Part shown: piece by piece, positions 1-6,615 of the stretch
How positions within the stretch are numbered: the stretch's first letter is position 1
Layout: the number at the start of each line of letters is the position of its first letter
Assembly (NCBI GenBank): GCA_037440385.1
Contig: JBBIUI010000027.1
Location: 1-26,222, forward strand
DNA: 26,222 nt
From: CG2-30-68-42 sp037440385
Lineage (GTDB): Bacteria > Pseudomonadota > Gammaproteobacteria > Burkholderiales > Rhodocyclaceae
Reading direction: 5' to 3'
Program-made: the position numbers and the translations under genes
Notes under the pieces: generated by a model
The model's database searches: none
What the model was told of the DNA's origin: nothing
Seen by the model: only the letters and a program-made list of their open reading frames with translations

Positions 1-1
1 C

Positions 2-1948
2 GCGGCAGCGCAGCCGGAGGCGCGGCGCGAGGTCGCGGCGGCGCAGGCGCCGGATTCGGCCGCCGTGCATGCCCTGGTCGAGCGGATGCTGGGCGAGTAC
101 ATGGAGCACCTGCGAAGCGAACTTTCGGCGGAACTGGCCGGCAGCCAGGATCGGCGCATCGAGAGCACGGCAGGCGCACGGCTCGATTCGCTCGCCGGCC
201 GGCTCGACGCGCTGGAGCGCGCCGTGCCGCAGGCTCGGGCGCCGGACATCGAGTCGATGACCGCGACGGTCGATGCATGCATCGCCCCGCGGCTGGCGGA
301 ACTCGCGACGCGGCTTCGCGGCGAGATCGAACAGCGCGCGGCCGCGGCGCGGATCGCGGGACTCGAAGAACGCCTGCATGCGGTGGAGGCCCTCGCCAGC
401 GCAGGCTCGCGGCCGGATCCGAGCGACATCACCGAGTCGGTCGAGCGCCAGCTCGGAACGCGAGTCGACCAGTTGCGGCGCGAATTCGAGCAGCGCCTGG
501 AAGCGGCCGATCCGCGACTCGAAGCGCTGCGCGCCGAGCTCGCGCAGCAGGCGCAGTCCCAGCGCTCGGCGATCGACCAGGCGCAATCCGGCGTGGAGCA
601 TCGCCTCGAGGAGATGTCCGAGCGATTCGCGTCGCTGTCGGCGAGCCTCGCGGCGGCCGAGAGCAGGCAGGCGCAACAGGCGGAACGGTATTCGGCGCGG
701 CTCGACGCGATGGAGCAGGCGGTCGCCGATGTCGATGTCATCCATTCCGCCATCGACGCGCGCGTGATGCCGAGGCTCGACGAGTTTCAGGCCGTGCTGC
801 GGCGGCAGGAACCGCAGATCGAAACGCTGCGCGAGGAATCGCGCGCCGGCATCGCCGAGCTGCGTACGCAATCCGAACAGGCCCTCGACCGCCTGGTGGC
901 GCGCGCGGATTCCCTGTCCGAAGAGCTGTCCCAGCTCTCGGATGCGACGCTTTCCTCGGATGCGTCCCATGACCAGCGTTTCGAGCTCATGCAACAGCGG
1001 CTTGCCGCGCTCGAGGCGGTCGAGCCGCCCGCGCCGGCTCCCGACCTAGACACGCTCGTGGCCGCCGTGGATCAGCGCATCGCACCGCGCCTCGCCGAGG
1101 TCCAGGTGCAGCTCCAGACCCAGCTCGAGGACCAGTCGCCCACGCCGCTCGTGGAAGCGCTGCGCGAACGCTTGTCGGCCCAGCTCCAGGAACAGCGAGA
1201 GGAGCTGCGCACCGAGATCGAGGCGCAACGCGCCCAGGTGCAGGCGATGGAAAAGCTGCGCGACACGCTGGAGGCGGAGCTTGCCGGACAGCGGGAGCAG
1301 TGGGCGGCGCGGCTCGATCAGGAGCGCGAACGGCTGCAGGAGCGCATCGACGAAGAGCGGGCGCAACGCAGTTCCGCGCTCGATGCGCAACAGGCGCGAA
1401 TCGCAACACAGAACGAGGACTGGGCGCAGCGCTTCGACGACTTGCAGCAGCGAGTGGGGCAACTCGCCGATGCCGGGATCGACGAAGGCGTGAGCAGGAT
1501 CCTGCAACGGCGCATCGCCCAGATGCGCGAGGCCGTCAGTGCCGTACTGCAGCCGGAGTATCCAGGCGGACCGTCGTGGCCGGCTGCGGCGCGCGAAGGC
1601 GAAGTGTTCGAACACGCGGTTCCCGCCCTCGTGCCCGCACCGCTCGCCGAGGAAGGCCCGGGCGCGGCGCTGCTGCGGAGCATCGAAGCGAAGATCGGTG
1701 CGCTGAGCGGTCAGCTCAGCGAAGCCCAGCAGCGCATCACGGATGCCGTCGGGGCGGTGCGCCCGGCCATCGATGTCGGCGGCGAACGCGAGGAACGCAT
1801 CGCCGCGCGCATCGGCGAGACCTGGAACGAGCGGCTGCGCGCCGAGGTGGCGCGGCTCGAGGGCAAGGTGAAAACGCTGACCGCCACGCTGATCGTCGGC
1901 GGCGGCGCGCTGGCGGCGGCCATCGCGGCGGCGGCCTGGCTGCGCTGA
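2..1948 (+). CDS. Tail-anchored coiled-coil repeat protein, 5' end outside the window
   Basis: The frame is open from base 2 with no stop, and the first internal start (GTG at 65) has no convincing ribosome binding site, so the gene probably begins before the window. Numbering from that GTG, 627 residues are visible. Almost all are Glu/Arg/Gln/Ala/Leu-rich with heptad spacing, as in long coiled coils. A degenerate module recurs at about residues 46-90, 96-145, 208-255 and 305-355, with the pattern R-L-x-A-L-E-x-A-V, a Pro-Asp-Ile stretch, then V-D-x-x-I-x-P-R-L-x-E. The end (about 604-627) is one hydrophobic Ala/Gly-rich segment closing with Trp-Leu-Arg, which reads as a C-terminal membrane anchor with the coiled coil in the cytoplasm. 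I do not recognise the family. The gene converges on the tRNA-Ser. Confidence is high that it is coding and low for function. Confidence 0.8.
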   Translation, partial: AAAQPEARREVAAAQAPDSAAVHALVERMLGEYMEHLRSELSAELAGSQDRRIESTAGARLDSLAGRLDALERAVPQARAPDIESMTATVDACIAPRLAELATRLRGEIEQRAAAARIAGLEERLHAVEALASAGSRPDPSDITESVERQLGTRVDQLRREFEQRLEAADPRLEALRAELAQQAQSQRSAIDQAQSGVEHRLEEMSERFASLSASLAAAESRQAQQAERYSARLDAMEQAVADVDVIHSAIDARVMPRLDEFQAVLRRQEPQIETLREESRAGIAELRTQSEQALDRLVARADSLSEELSQLSDATLSSDASHDQRFELMQQRLAALEAVEPPAPAPDLDTLVAAVDQRIAPRLAEVQVQLQTQLEDQSPTPLVEALRERLSAQLQEQREELRTEIEAQRAQVQAMEKLRDTLEAELAGQREQWAARLDQERERLQERIDEERAQRSSALDAQQARIATQNEDWAQRFDDLQQRVGQLADAGIDEGVSRILQRRIAQMREAVSAVLQPEYPGGPSWPAAAREGEVFEHAVPALVPAPLAEEGPGAALLRSIEAKIGALSGQLSEAQQRITDAVGAVRPAIDVGGEREERIAARIGETWNERLRAEVARLEGKVKTLTATLIVGGGALAAAIAAAAWLR

Positions 1949-1988
1949 CGGTCTCGCCGAGGAGCGCCGGCCCGCGTCACGATCCGGG

Positions 1989-2079
1989 TGGCGGAGAGAG
2001 AGGGATTCGAACCCTCGATACGGGTTTGCCGTATACACGCTTTCCAGGCGTGCGCCTTCGACCGCTCGGCCATCTCTCC
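1989..2079 (-). tRNA. tRNA-Ser (anticodon GGA), with encoded CCA
   Basis: Read on the minus strand the gene starts GGAGAGATGGCCGAG and ends with the matching acceptor strand TCTCTCC, discriminator G and an encoded CCA (bases 1991-1989). The anticodon loop CTGGAAA lies at 2047-2041, giving anticodon GGA, which reads UCC and UCU serine codons. The long variable arm and the length of 88 nt without CCA are typical of a class II serine tRNA. The T loop GGTTCGAATCC is intact. Confidence 0.97.
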
Positions 2080-2100
2080 GTCTCGCTGCAGGAGCGGCCG

Positions 2101-2106
2101 ATTCTA
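2101..2106 (-). promoter_or_regulatory. Possible -10 box of the tRNA-Ser promoter
   Basis: Minus-strand TAGAAT lies 21 bases upstream of the mature tRNA 5' end, a sensible distance for a short leader. I see no good -35 hexamer 16-18 bases further upstream, so this is a weak call. Confidence 0.35.
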
Positions 2107-2126
2107 GCAGAACGCTCCTCGCACTC

Positions 2127-2420
2127 TCAGCAGCCCAACTGCTGGGTCACGCACAGATAGCGTTTGGCGACGGTCAGCGCGATCCACAGCCAGAACACGA
2201 GAAAGAACGCCACGAGGCCGATGAAACGGTCGTCGATGAAACGCGGCGTCAACCAGCGGGCCGCGCGCAGCACCGGCCGAGTCACCGCGACGAAGAGCTG
2301 ATAGACGAAGTTCTTGTGACGCGACGCGCCGGCGAAGACGTACAGGACGCCCTGGCCGATCAACGCATAGCCGGCGACTTCGACGAGCGCCCGTGCGACG
2401 AGGACGAGGGTATATTCCAC
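2127..2420 (-). CDS. Small inner-membrane protein, YggT-like
   Basis: This encodes 97 residues from a GTG at 2420. The frame is open further upstream, but that extension would run into the divergent TPR gene and has no membrane-protein character, so the short start is preferred. There are two hydrophobic segments (about residues 5-30 and 64-85), separated by a basic loop with the pattern V-T-R-P-V-L-R-A-A-R-x-L-T-P. That arrangement resembles one half of a YggT-domain protein: helix, Pro-Val-Leu-Arg and Arg-x-x-x-Pro, then helix. The resemblance is by eye only, and YggT proteins have no settled enzymatic role. The gene stands alone on this strand between the tRNA-Ser and the TPR gene. The start codon is uncertain because no strong Shine-Dalgarno sequence precedes it. 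Confidence 0.65.
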   Translation of the reverse strand: MEYTLVLVARALVEVAGYALIGQGVLYVFAGASRHKNFVYQLFVAVTRPVLRAARWLTPRFIDDRFIGLVAFFLVFWLWIALTVAKRYLCVTQQLGC

Positions 2421-2481
2421 TGGAATTGGATGTCGCGTTCCCGGCTGCTGCCCGATTGTAACAGCGGGCCCGTCGCGGCGC

Positions 2482-2510
2482 TTGCACGGGAGCGGGTCCG
2501 TGCGGACAAT
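2482..2510 (+). promoter_or_regulatory. Candidate sigma-70 promoter of the TPR gene
   Basis: TTGCAC (2482-2487) and GACAAT (2505-2510) are separated by exactly 17 bases. The predicted start near 2517 would leave a leader of about 22 bases before the ATG at 2539. Both boxes are imperfect. Confidence 0.4.
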
Positions 2511-2538
2511 CCGTCCTCCATCCCGCGGGCCGGCCGCC

Positions 2539-3120
2539 ATGAACTTCGACCAACTCCGACATTTGATCCGGGCCCGGCTGTACGAGCTGCGGCGCAAGCG
2601 CCCCGAGGCCATCGACGAGTACCGGCTGGCCCTGCACCACGCGCCCGATTCACGCAAGACCGCGAACGCGCTGGCCTTTGCGCTCGCCGGGGAGAAGCGT
2701 TACGCCGAGGCCGAGACGCTGTTCCGCGACTCGCTCCGGCGCAACCCGGACGATGCATTCGTCTGGTTCGATCTGGGTTTCGCCTGTGCCGAGCAGGCGC
2801 ACCACGCCGAGGCTGTCGAGGCGTTCGAAAACGCGGTACGGCTGAATCCGTCGATCGACCGCGCCTGGTACGGCATGGGAATGTCCCGGGCGGCGCTCGG
2901 CCGCCACGAGGAAGCCGCGCGCGCGCTGGAGGAGGCCGCCCGATTGCAGCCGATGAACCCACATGCCTGGTATGCTCTCGGCATGGCCTACCACACGTTG
3001 CATAGGCCGGAAAAGGTCGAGGAGGTCATCCGGCACCTGCATCGCTTCGACCCGAGGATGACCCGCCGGCTCGTCCTCGACGCGCAGCGCACCGACCTTT
3101 CCGGCCTGATCGCGAGCTGA
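2539..3120 (+). CDS. Tetratricopeptide-repeat protein
   Basis: The product is 193 residues from the ATG at 2539. An in-frame start 19 codons upstream exists, but the peptide it adds lies over the candidate promoter and does not fit the repeat. At least four consecutive 34-residue TPR units can be read. Examples are the stretches containing A-L-A-G-E-K-R-Y-A-E-A, D-L-G-F-A-C-A-E-Q-A-H-H-A-E-A, G-M-S-R-A-A-L-G-R-H-E-E-A and A-L-G-M-A-Y-H-T, most followed by a conserved Pro near the end of helix B. There is no signal peptide or membrane segment, so it is probably a cytoplasmic protein-interaction scaffold. The partner is unknown. It is divergent from the small membrane protein and followed by a gap that ends at the convergent symporter terminator. 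Confidence 0.85.
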   Translation: MNFDQLRHLIRARLYELRRKRPEAIDEYRLALHHAPDSRKTANALAFALAGEKRYAEAETLFRDSLRRNPDDAFVWFDLGFACAEQAHHAEAVEAFENAVRLNPSIDRAWYGMGMSRAALGRHEEAARALEEAARLQPMNPHAWYALGMAYHTLHRPEKVEEVIRHLHRFDPRMTRRLVLDAQRTDLSGLIAS

Positions 3121-3329
3121 GCCTGCATCGGATTGCCGGGGACCGACCGGGCGGGGCGGCGCGTCCGTCGCGCGGTCTCGCCGCCGGGCTCCCCGTTCCC
3201 GGCGAGCAGAGCACCTCCCGCAGCCCGTGAGGCCGCCTTGGCGGGCGCGCCCGAAAAAAAACGGCCCGCTGTCGCGGGCCGCCAGGTTCCATCCTCCTCC
3301 TCCGGATCTGTCGTCCGTCCGGCCTCCGA
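3121..3329. other. Intergenic region between convergent TPR and symporter genes
   Basis: This is 209 bases of non-coding DNA between two gene ends. The only structure I can support is the minus-strand intrinsic terminator at 3254-3281. Confidence 0.7.
3254..3281 (-). terminator. Rho-independent terminator of the symporter operon
   Basis: On the minus strand CGGCCCGC-GACA-GCGGGCCG forms an 8-bp perfect GC stem with a 4-base loop, followed at once by eight T residues (the A run at 3254-3261 on the plus strand). It lies about 50 bases past the symporter stop. Confidence 0.93.
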
Positions 3330-5399
3330 TCAGTTGCCGCGCGTGTCGATGTCGCCTGCGAGCACCGGGTAGCGCACGTGGTCGACCAGTTCCTGCACTT
3401 CCTTCGCGGGCTCCGCAGTGATCAGCGAGCCGAGGATCACGCCGATGAAGCCGACCGGAATCCCGAAGATGCCCGCCGAGATCGGTTTGATGCCGAACCA
3501 CAGGGGGTCGCTGACACCGAAGAACGGATAGGTCATGTACATGTAGTACATGCATATGCCCAGCCCGGCCAGCATGCCGACGATGCATCCGGTCCGGTTC
3601 GCCCGGCGCCAGAACACGCCCGCGACCAGCGCCGGGAAGAAAGCCGAGGCTGCGAGCGAGAACGCCGCGCCGACCAGGAACAGGATGTCCCCCGGCTTGA
3701 GCGAGGCCACGTACGCCGCCAGCACCGCCACGATCAGCAGCAGCGTCTTGGCCACCGTCAGTCTGCGGGTGGTCGGCGCGTTCGGGTCGATTATCTTGTA
3801 ATAGACGTCGTGCGACAGGGCGTTTGCGATCGTCAGCAACAACCCGTCGGCGGTCGACAGCGCCGCCGCCAGACCGCCGGCGGCGACCAGACCCGATATG
3901 ACGTAGGGCAGGCCCGCGATCTCCGGTGTCGCCAGCACGATGAGGTCGCCGCCGATCACGATCTCGGCCAGCTGCACGATGCCGTCGCCGTTGATGTCGG
4001 AAATGCTCATCAGCTTCGGATCGACCTTCGCCCAGGCTGCCGCCCAGGTGGGCAGCGCCGAGAACGCGCTGCCCACCAGGTTGTGATAGACCTCGAACTT
4101 CGCGAGCACCGCGAGCGCCGGCGCCGTGAAGTAGAGCAGGAAGATGAAGAACAGCGACCAGAACACCGAAATGCGCGCCTCCTTCACGCTGGGCGTGGTG
4201 TAGTAGCGCATCAGGATATGCGGCAGCGCCGCCGTGCCCACCATCAGGCAGAGGGTCAGGGCCAGGAAGTTCAACCTCGCGGCGTCGCGCGCCTTTTCAT
4301 CCTTGCCGCCGAACATCTCCGCGTGCGCCTTGATCGGCGCCGCGCGCGCGGCGAGCTTCGCCTCCTTGGCCCATTGCGCCTTGGCGGCCTCCTCGTCCTT
4401 CGGAAGCTTGGCGAGCGCATCCTCGGCCTTCTTCACCTGATCGGCCGGCGCATTGGCCGCCCGGAGATCGCTCAACTGCTTCTCCGCGGCTGCCTTGCTG
4501 TCGGCATACGATTTGGCCGGATCCTTCAGCGCCGCGGTCGCGGCGTCGGCCTTGGCCTTGAAGATCTTGCGGACCTCGGCCTCCTTCTGGCCATCGGGCG
4601 AACTGGCGTCGTTCAGGACCTTCTCGCGCTGCGTCACCTTCTCGAGCTGGTAGCCATAGACGAGCTGCGGAATTGGAACCCCGGTCTGCTTGACCGCGAG
4701 CCATACCGGAGGAATCATGTAGGCGACGATGAGGATGACGTACTGCGCGACCTGCGTCCAGGTGACCGCCCTCATGCCGCCGAGGAACGAGCAGACCATG
4801 ATCCCGCCGAGTCCCACGAACACCCCCACTCCGAATTCCAGTCCGGTGAACCGGCTGGTGATGAGGCCCACGCCGTAGATCTGCGCGATCACGTAGGTGA
4901 AGGAGCAGATGATCGCGGCGAACACGCCGATCAGGCGCGGGACGTTGCCGCCATAGCGCGCGGCGAGAAAGTCCGGAATGGTGAACTGGCCGAACTTGCG
5001 CAGGTAGGGTGCCAGGAACAGCGCCACCAGGCAGTACCCGCCGGTCCAGCCGGTGACGAACGCGAGCCCGTCATAGCCGGTCGCATAGAGCGTTCCGGCC
5101 ATTCCGATGAAGGAAGCCGCGGACATCCAGTCGGCGCCCGTCGCCATGCCGTTGAAGAACGCCGGCACGCGGCGCCCGGCGACGTAGTATTCGGCGACAT
5201 CGGCCGTGCGTGCCATGATGCCGATGCCGGCGTACAGGCCGATCGTGGCGAACAGGAACAGGTAACCGAGCACCTTGTTGGGTACTCCCATCTGCTCGAG
5301 GATCGCCACGAAGATGACGAAGCCGATGAAGCCGCCCGTGTAGAAGCTGTAATATTTCTTCAGCGAGGCGGCGAACTGTTTTTGCGTCTGGGCAGCCAT
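3330..5399 (-). CDS. Sodium:solute symporter, VC_2705-type large subunit (probable acetate/carboxylate uptake)
   Basis: This 689-residue SSS/SLC5-family permease has about 13 hydrophobic segments. The N-terminal part has the family features V-A-E-Y-Y-V-A-G-R-R-V-P, A-D-W-M-S-A-A-S-F-I-G and S-F-L-G-G-M-R-A-V-T-W-T-Q-V. It belongs to the group that pairs with a DUF4212 small subunit, which lies directly upstream with a 3-base gap. Its ribosome site GGAGGAA sits in the end of that gene, so the two are coupled. The substrate is inferred as acetate or another short carboxylate from the neighbouring acs and the SLC5-type sensor kinase; it could be another monocarboxylate. Odd feature: residues about 251-375 are a Lys/Ala/Glu/Asp-rich, coiled-coil-like hydrophilic insertion between two membrane helices. 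An intrinsic terminator follows. Confidence 0.93.
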   Translation of the reverse strand: MAAQTQKQFAASLKKYYSFYTGGFIGFVIFVAILEQMGVPNKVLGYLFLFATIGLYAGIGIMARTADVAEYYVAGRRVPAFFNGMATGADWMSAASFIGMAGTLYATGYDGLAFVTGWTGGYCLVALFLAPYLRKFGQFTIPDFLAARYGGNVPRLIGVFAAIICSFTYVIAQIYGVGLITSRFTGLEFGVGVFVGLGGIMVCSFLGGMRAVTWTQVAQYVILIVAYMIPPVWLAVKQTGVPIPQLVYGYQLEKVTQREKVLNDASSPDGQKEAEVRKIFKAKADAATAALKDPAKSYADSKAAAEKQLSDLRAANAPADQVKKAEDALAKLPKDEEAAKAQWAKEAKLAARAAPIKAHAEMFGGKDEKARDAARLNFLALTLCLMVGTAALPHILMRYYTTPSVKEARISVFWSLFFIFLLYFTAPALAVLAKFEVYHNLVGSAFSALPTWAAAWAKVDPKLMSISDINGDGIVQLAEIVIGGDLIVLATPEIAGLPYVISGLVAAGGLAAALSTADGLLLTIANALSHDVYYKIIDPNAPTTRRLTVAKTLLLIVAVLAAYVASLKPGDILFLVGAAFSLAASAFFPALVAGVFWRRANRTGCIVGMLAGLGICMYYMYMTYPFFGVSDPLWFGIKPISAGIFGIPVGFIGVILGSLITAEPAKEVQELVDHVRYPVLAGDIDTRGN

Positions 5400-5402
5400 C
5401 GA

Positions 5403-5666
5403 TTATTCCTCCCCCTCGTGTACGCCGTACTCATGGTCGAGCTTGTTCATGTAGTGCGCGTAGTACCAGATGATCACGACGTAGGTGATCAGCGACCCCT
5501 GGGCAGCCATGTAGAACGGGAACGGGAAACCCAGAACGGTGATGCCCGCCAGGTCGCGCGAAAACCAGCCGATGACGAAGGTGACGAAGAACCAGATCGC
5601 CAGCAGTACCGCCGTCACTTTCAGGTTTCTCGACCAGTACTCCTTGTGCTTTTGTGTCAGCTCCAT
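5403..5666 (-). CDS. DUF4212 symporter small subunit
   Basis: This encodes 87 residues with two transmembrane helices (about 15-37 and 45-70). They flank the short loop F-S-R-D-L-A-G-I-T-V-L-G-F-P-F-P-F-Y-M-A-A-Q-G typical of the DUF4212 'sodium:solute symporter small subunit' family. The N-terminal K-E-Y-W-S-R-N-L and the C-terminal Y-A-x-Y-M-N-K-L-D segments also fit. The family occurs almost always just upstream of a VC_2705-type symporter, as here, and is thought to be an accessory subunit in the inner membrane. A strong GAGGAGGGG ribosome site precedes the ATG. It is the first gene of a two-gene operon. Its upstream region holds the tandem palindromic repeat at 5703-5742. Confidence 0.95.
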   Translation of the reverse strand: MELTQKHKEYWSRNLKVTAVLLAIWFFVTFVIGWFSRDLAGITVLGFPFPFYMAAQGSLITYVVIIWYYAHYMNKLDHEYGVHEGEE

Positions 5667-5920
5667 GCCTGCCCCTCCTCGGTTGAACGTTCCGTCACGC
5701 GGGGTATTGCCGGGTTTCCCCGGTATCGCGGGTTTCCCCGGGACACCCTATACTAGCGAGCGCGGCTTACGAAATCCTTTCTCGCGGGGAGCCGGAAAGG
5801 CTCCGAACGATCGGGCGGACAGGGAACCGATGCAATGACGGCGTACGCGACGGGAATGCGGCCTTGCCGGATCCGGGATGGCGGCGCGGCCCGGCGCGGG
5901 CCGGCGGGCGCGGAGGCCAC
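5667..5920. other. Divergent control region between symporter operon and response regulator
   Basis: This is 254 bases of non-coding DNA. It contains the two-copy repeat at 5703-5742, a TATACT box (5749-5754) without a recognisable -35, and a 6-bp hairpin GGAGCC-GGAAA-GGCTCC at 5788-5804. I see no open frame worth calling. Confidence 0.6.
5703..5742. repeat. Two-copy tandem palindromic repeat, candidate operator
   Basis: The 13-base unit CGGGTTTCCCCGG occurs at 5711-5723 and again at 5729-5741. Each copy is preceded by GGTAT-T/C-G, so the repeated unit is about 19 bases. Each unit is itself a short inverted repeat (CCGGG/CCCGG arms). It lies 37 bases upstream of the DUF4212 start codon, where an activator or repressor could act, and also ahead of the divergent response regulator gene. 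No known regulator site is recognised. Confidence 0.55.
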
Positions 5921-6598
5921 GTGCGGATCCTGATCGCCGAGGACGATCCGAACATCTCGGCCGGCATCGTCTATGCGCTGGGGACGCTGAACCATTTCGC
6001 CGTCGATTGTGTGGCCGACGGCGCCGCGGCGGATTCCGCGCTGCATGATGACGTGTTCGACCTGCTGATCCTCGATCTCGGACTGCCCCGGCTCGACGGC
6101 TTCCAGGTGCTGCGCAGGCTGCGCGCACGCAACGCCGGCCTGCCGGTGCTGGTGATGTCCGCCCGCGCATCCGACGAAGACAAGGTGCATGGGCTCGACC
6201 TGGGGGCCGACGACTACATCGTCAAGCCGTTCAGCGTGCGGGAGCTCGAGGCGCGCGTGCGCGCGTTGTTGCGTCGCGCGGGCAGCGGCGGCTGCGGCCA
6301 GATCGCGCAAGGCGGCCTGTGTTTCGACATGGTCTCGCGCACGGCGAGCCTGGACGGCAAGCCGTTGCACCTGTCTGCGCGCGAGGCCGCCGTGCTCGAA
6401 GTCCTGCTGCGCGAGTTCGGCCGCGTCGTGCGCAAGGAGCGGCTGATCGAGCAGCTCTACAGCTACGACGACACGCCGGGCGTCAATGCGATCGAAGTAT
6501 TCATCCACCGGCTGCGCAAGAAACTCGCACCCGCACCGGTCGAAGTGAAGACCTTCCACGGCATCGGCTACCAGCTCGACCACCGCAACACGGCCTGA
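5921..6598 (+). CDS. OmpR/PhoB-family response regulator
   Basis: This is a 225-residue DNA-binding response regulator. The start chosen is GTG at 5921, because the receiver domain begins immediately (V-R-I-L-I-A-E-D-D) and GGAGG lies 4 bases upstream. The longer frame from 5864 adds only a Gly/Arg-rich stretch. Receiver: acidic pair D8-D9, phospho-acceptor D52 (I-L-D-L-G-L-P), S80 and K102 (V-K-P-F). Winged helix: about residues 125-220, with L-S-A-R-E-A-A-V-L-E, V-N-A-I-E-V-F-I-H-R-L-R-K-K-L and the C-terminal F-H-G-I-G-Y-Q-L. This is the QseB/TctD/PmrA branch. No cognate sensor kinase is adjacent in the same operon. It faces the divergent symporter operon, so it is a candidate regulator of it. 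It ends 17 bases from the convergent DUF294 gene. Confidence 0.94.
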   Translation: MRILIAEDDPNISAGIVYALGTLNHFAVDCVADGAAADSALHDDVFDLLILDLGLPRLDGFQVLRRLRARNAGLPVLVMSARASDEDKVHGLDLGADDYIVKPFSVRELEARVRALLRRAGSGGCGQIAQGGLCFDMVSRTASLDGKPLHLSAREAAVLEVLLREFGRVVRKERLIEQLYSYDDTPGVNAIEVFIHRLRKKLAPAPVEVKTFHGIGYQLDHRNTA

Positions 6599-6615
6599 AC
6601 GAGGCCGCGAACGGC

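Noticed and set aside
1711..2073. Minus-strand frame beginning inside the tRNA-Ser
   Set aside because: Its first residues are simply the translated tRNA, a common false gene call.
5749..5754. TATACT as a plus-strand -10 box for the response regulator
   Set aside because: No -35 hexamer lies at 16-18 bases and the leader would be about 160 bases. It is recorded only as part of the control region.
3378..5756. 792-codon open frame on the plus strand over the symporter genes
   Set aside because: Composition is Arg/His/Asp/Gln-rich with no domain, and it lies antisense to two clearly recognised membrane proteins. It is a GC-rich shadow frame.
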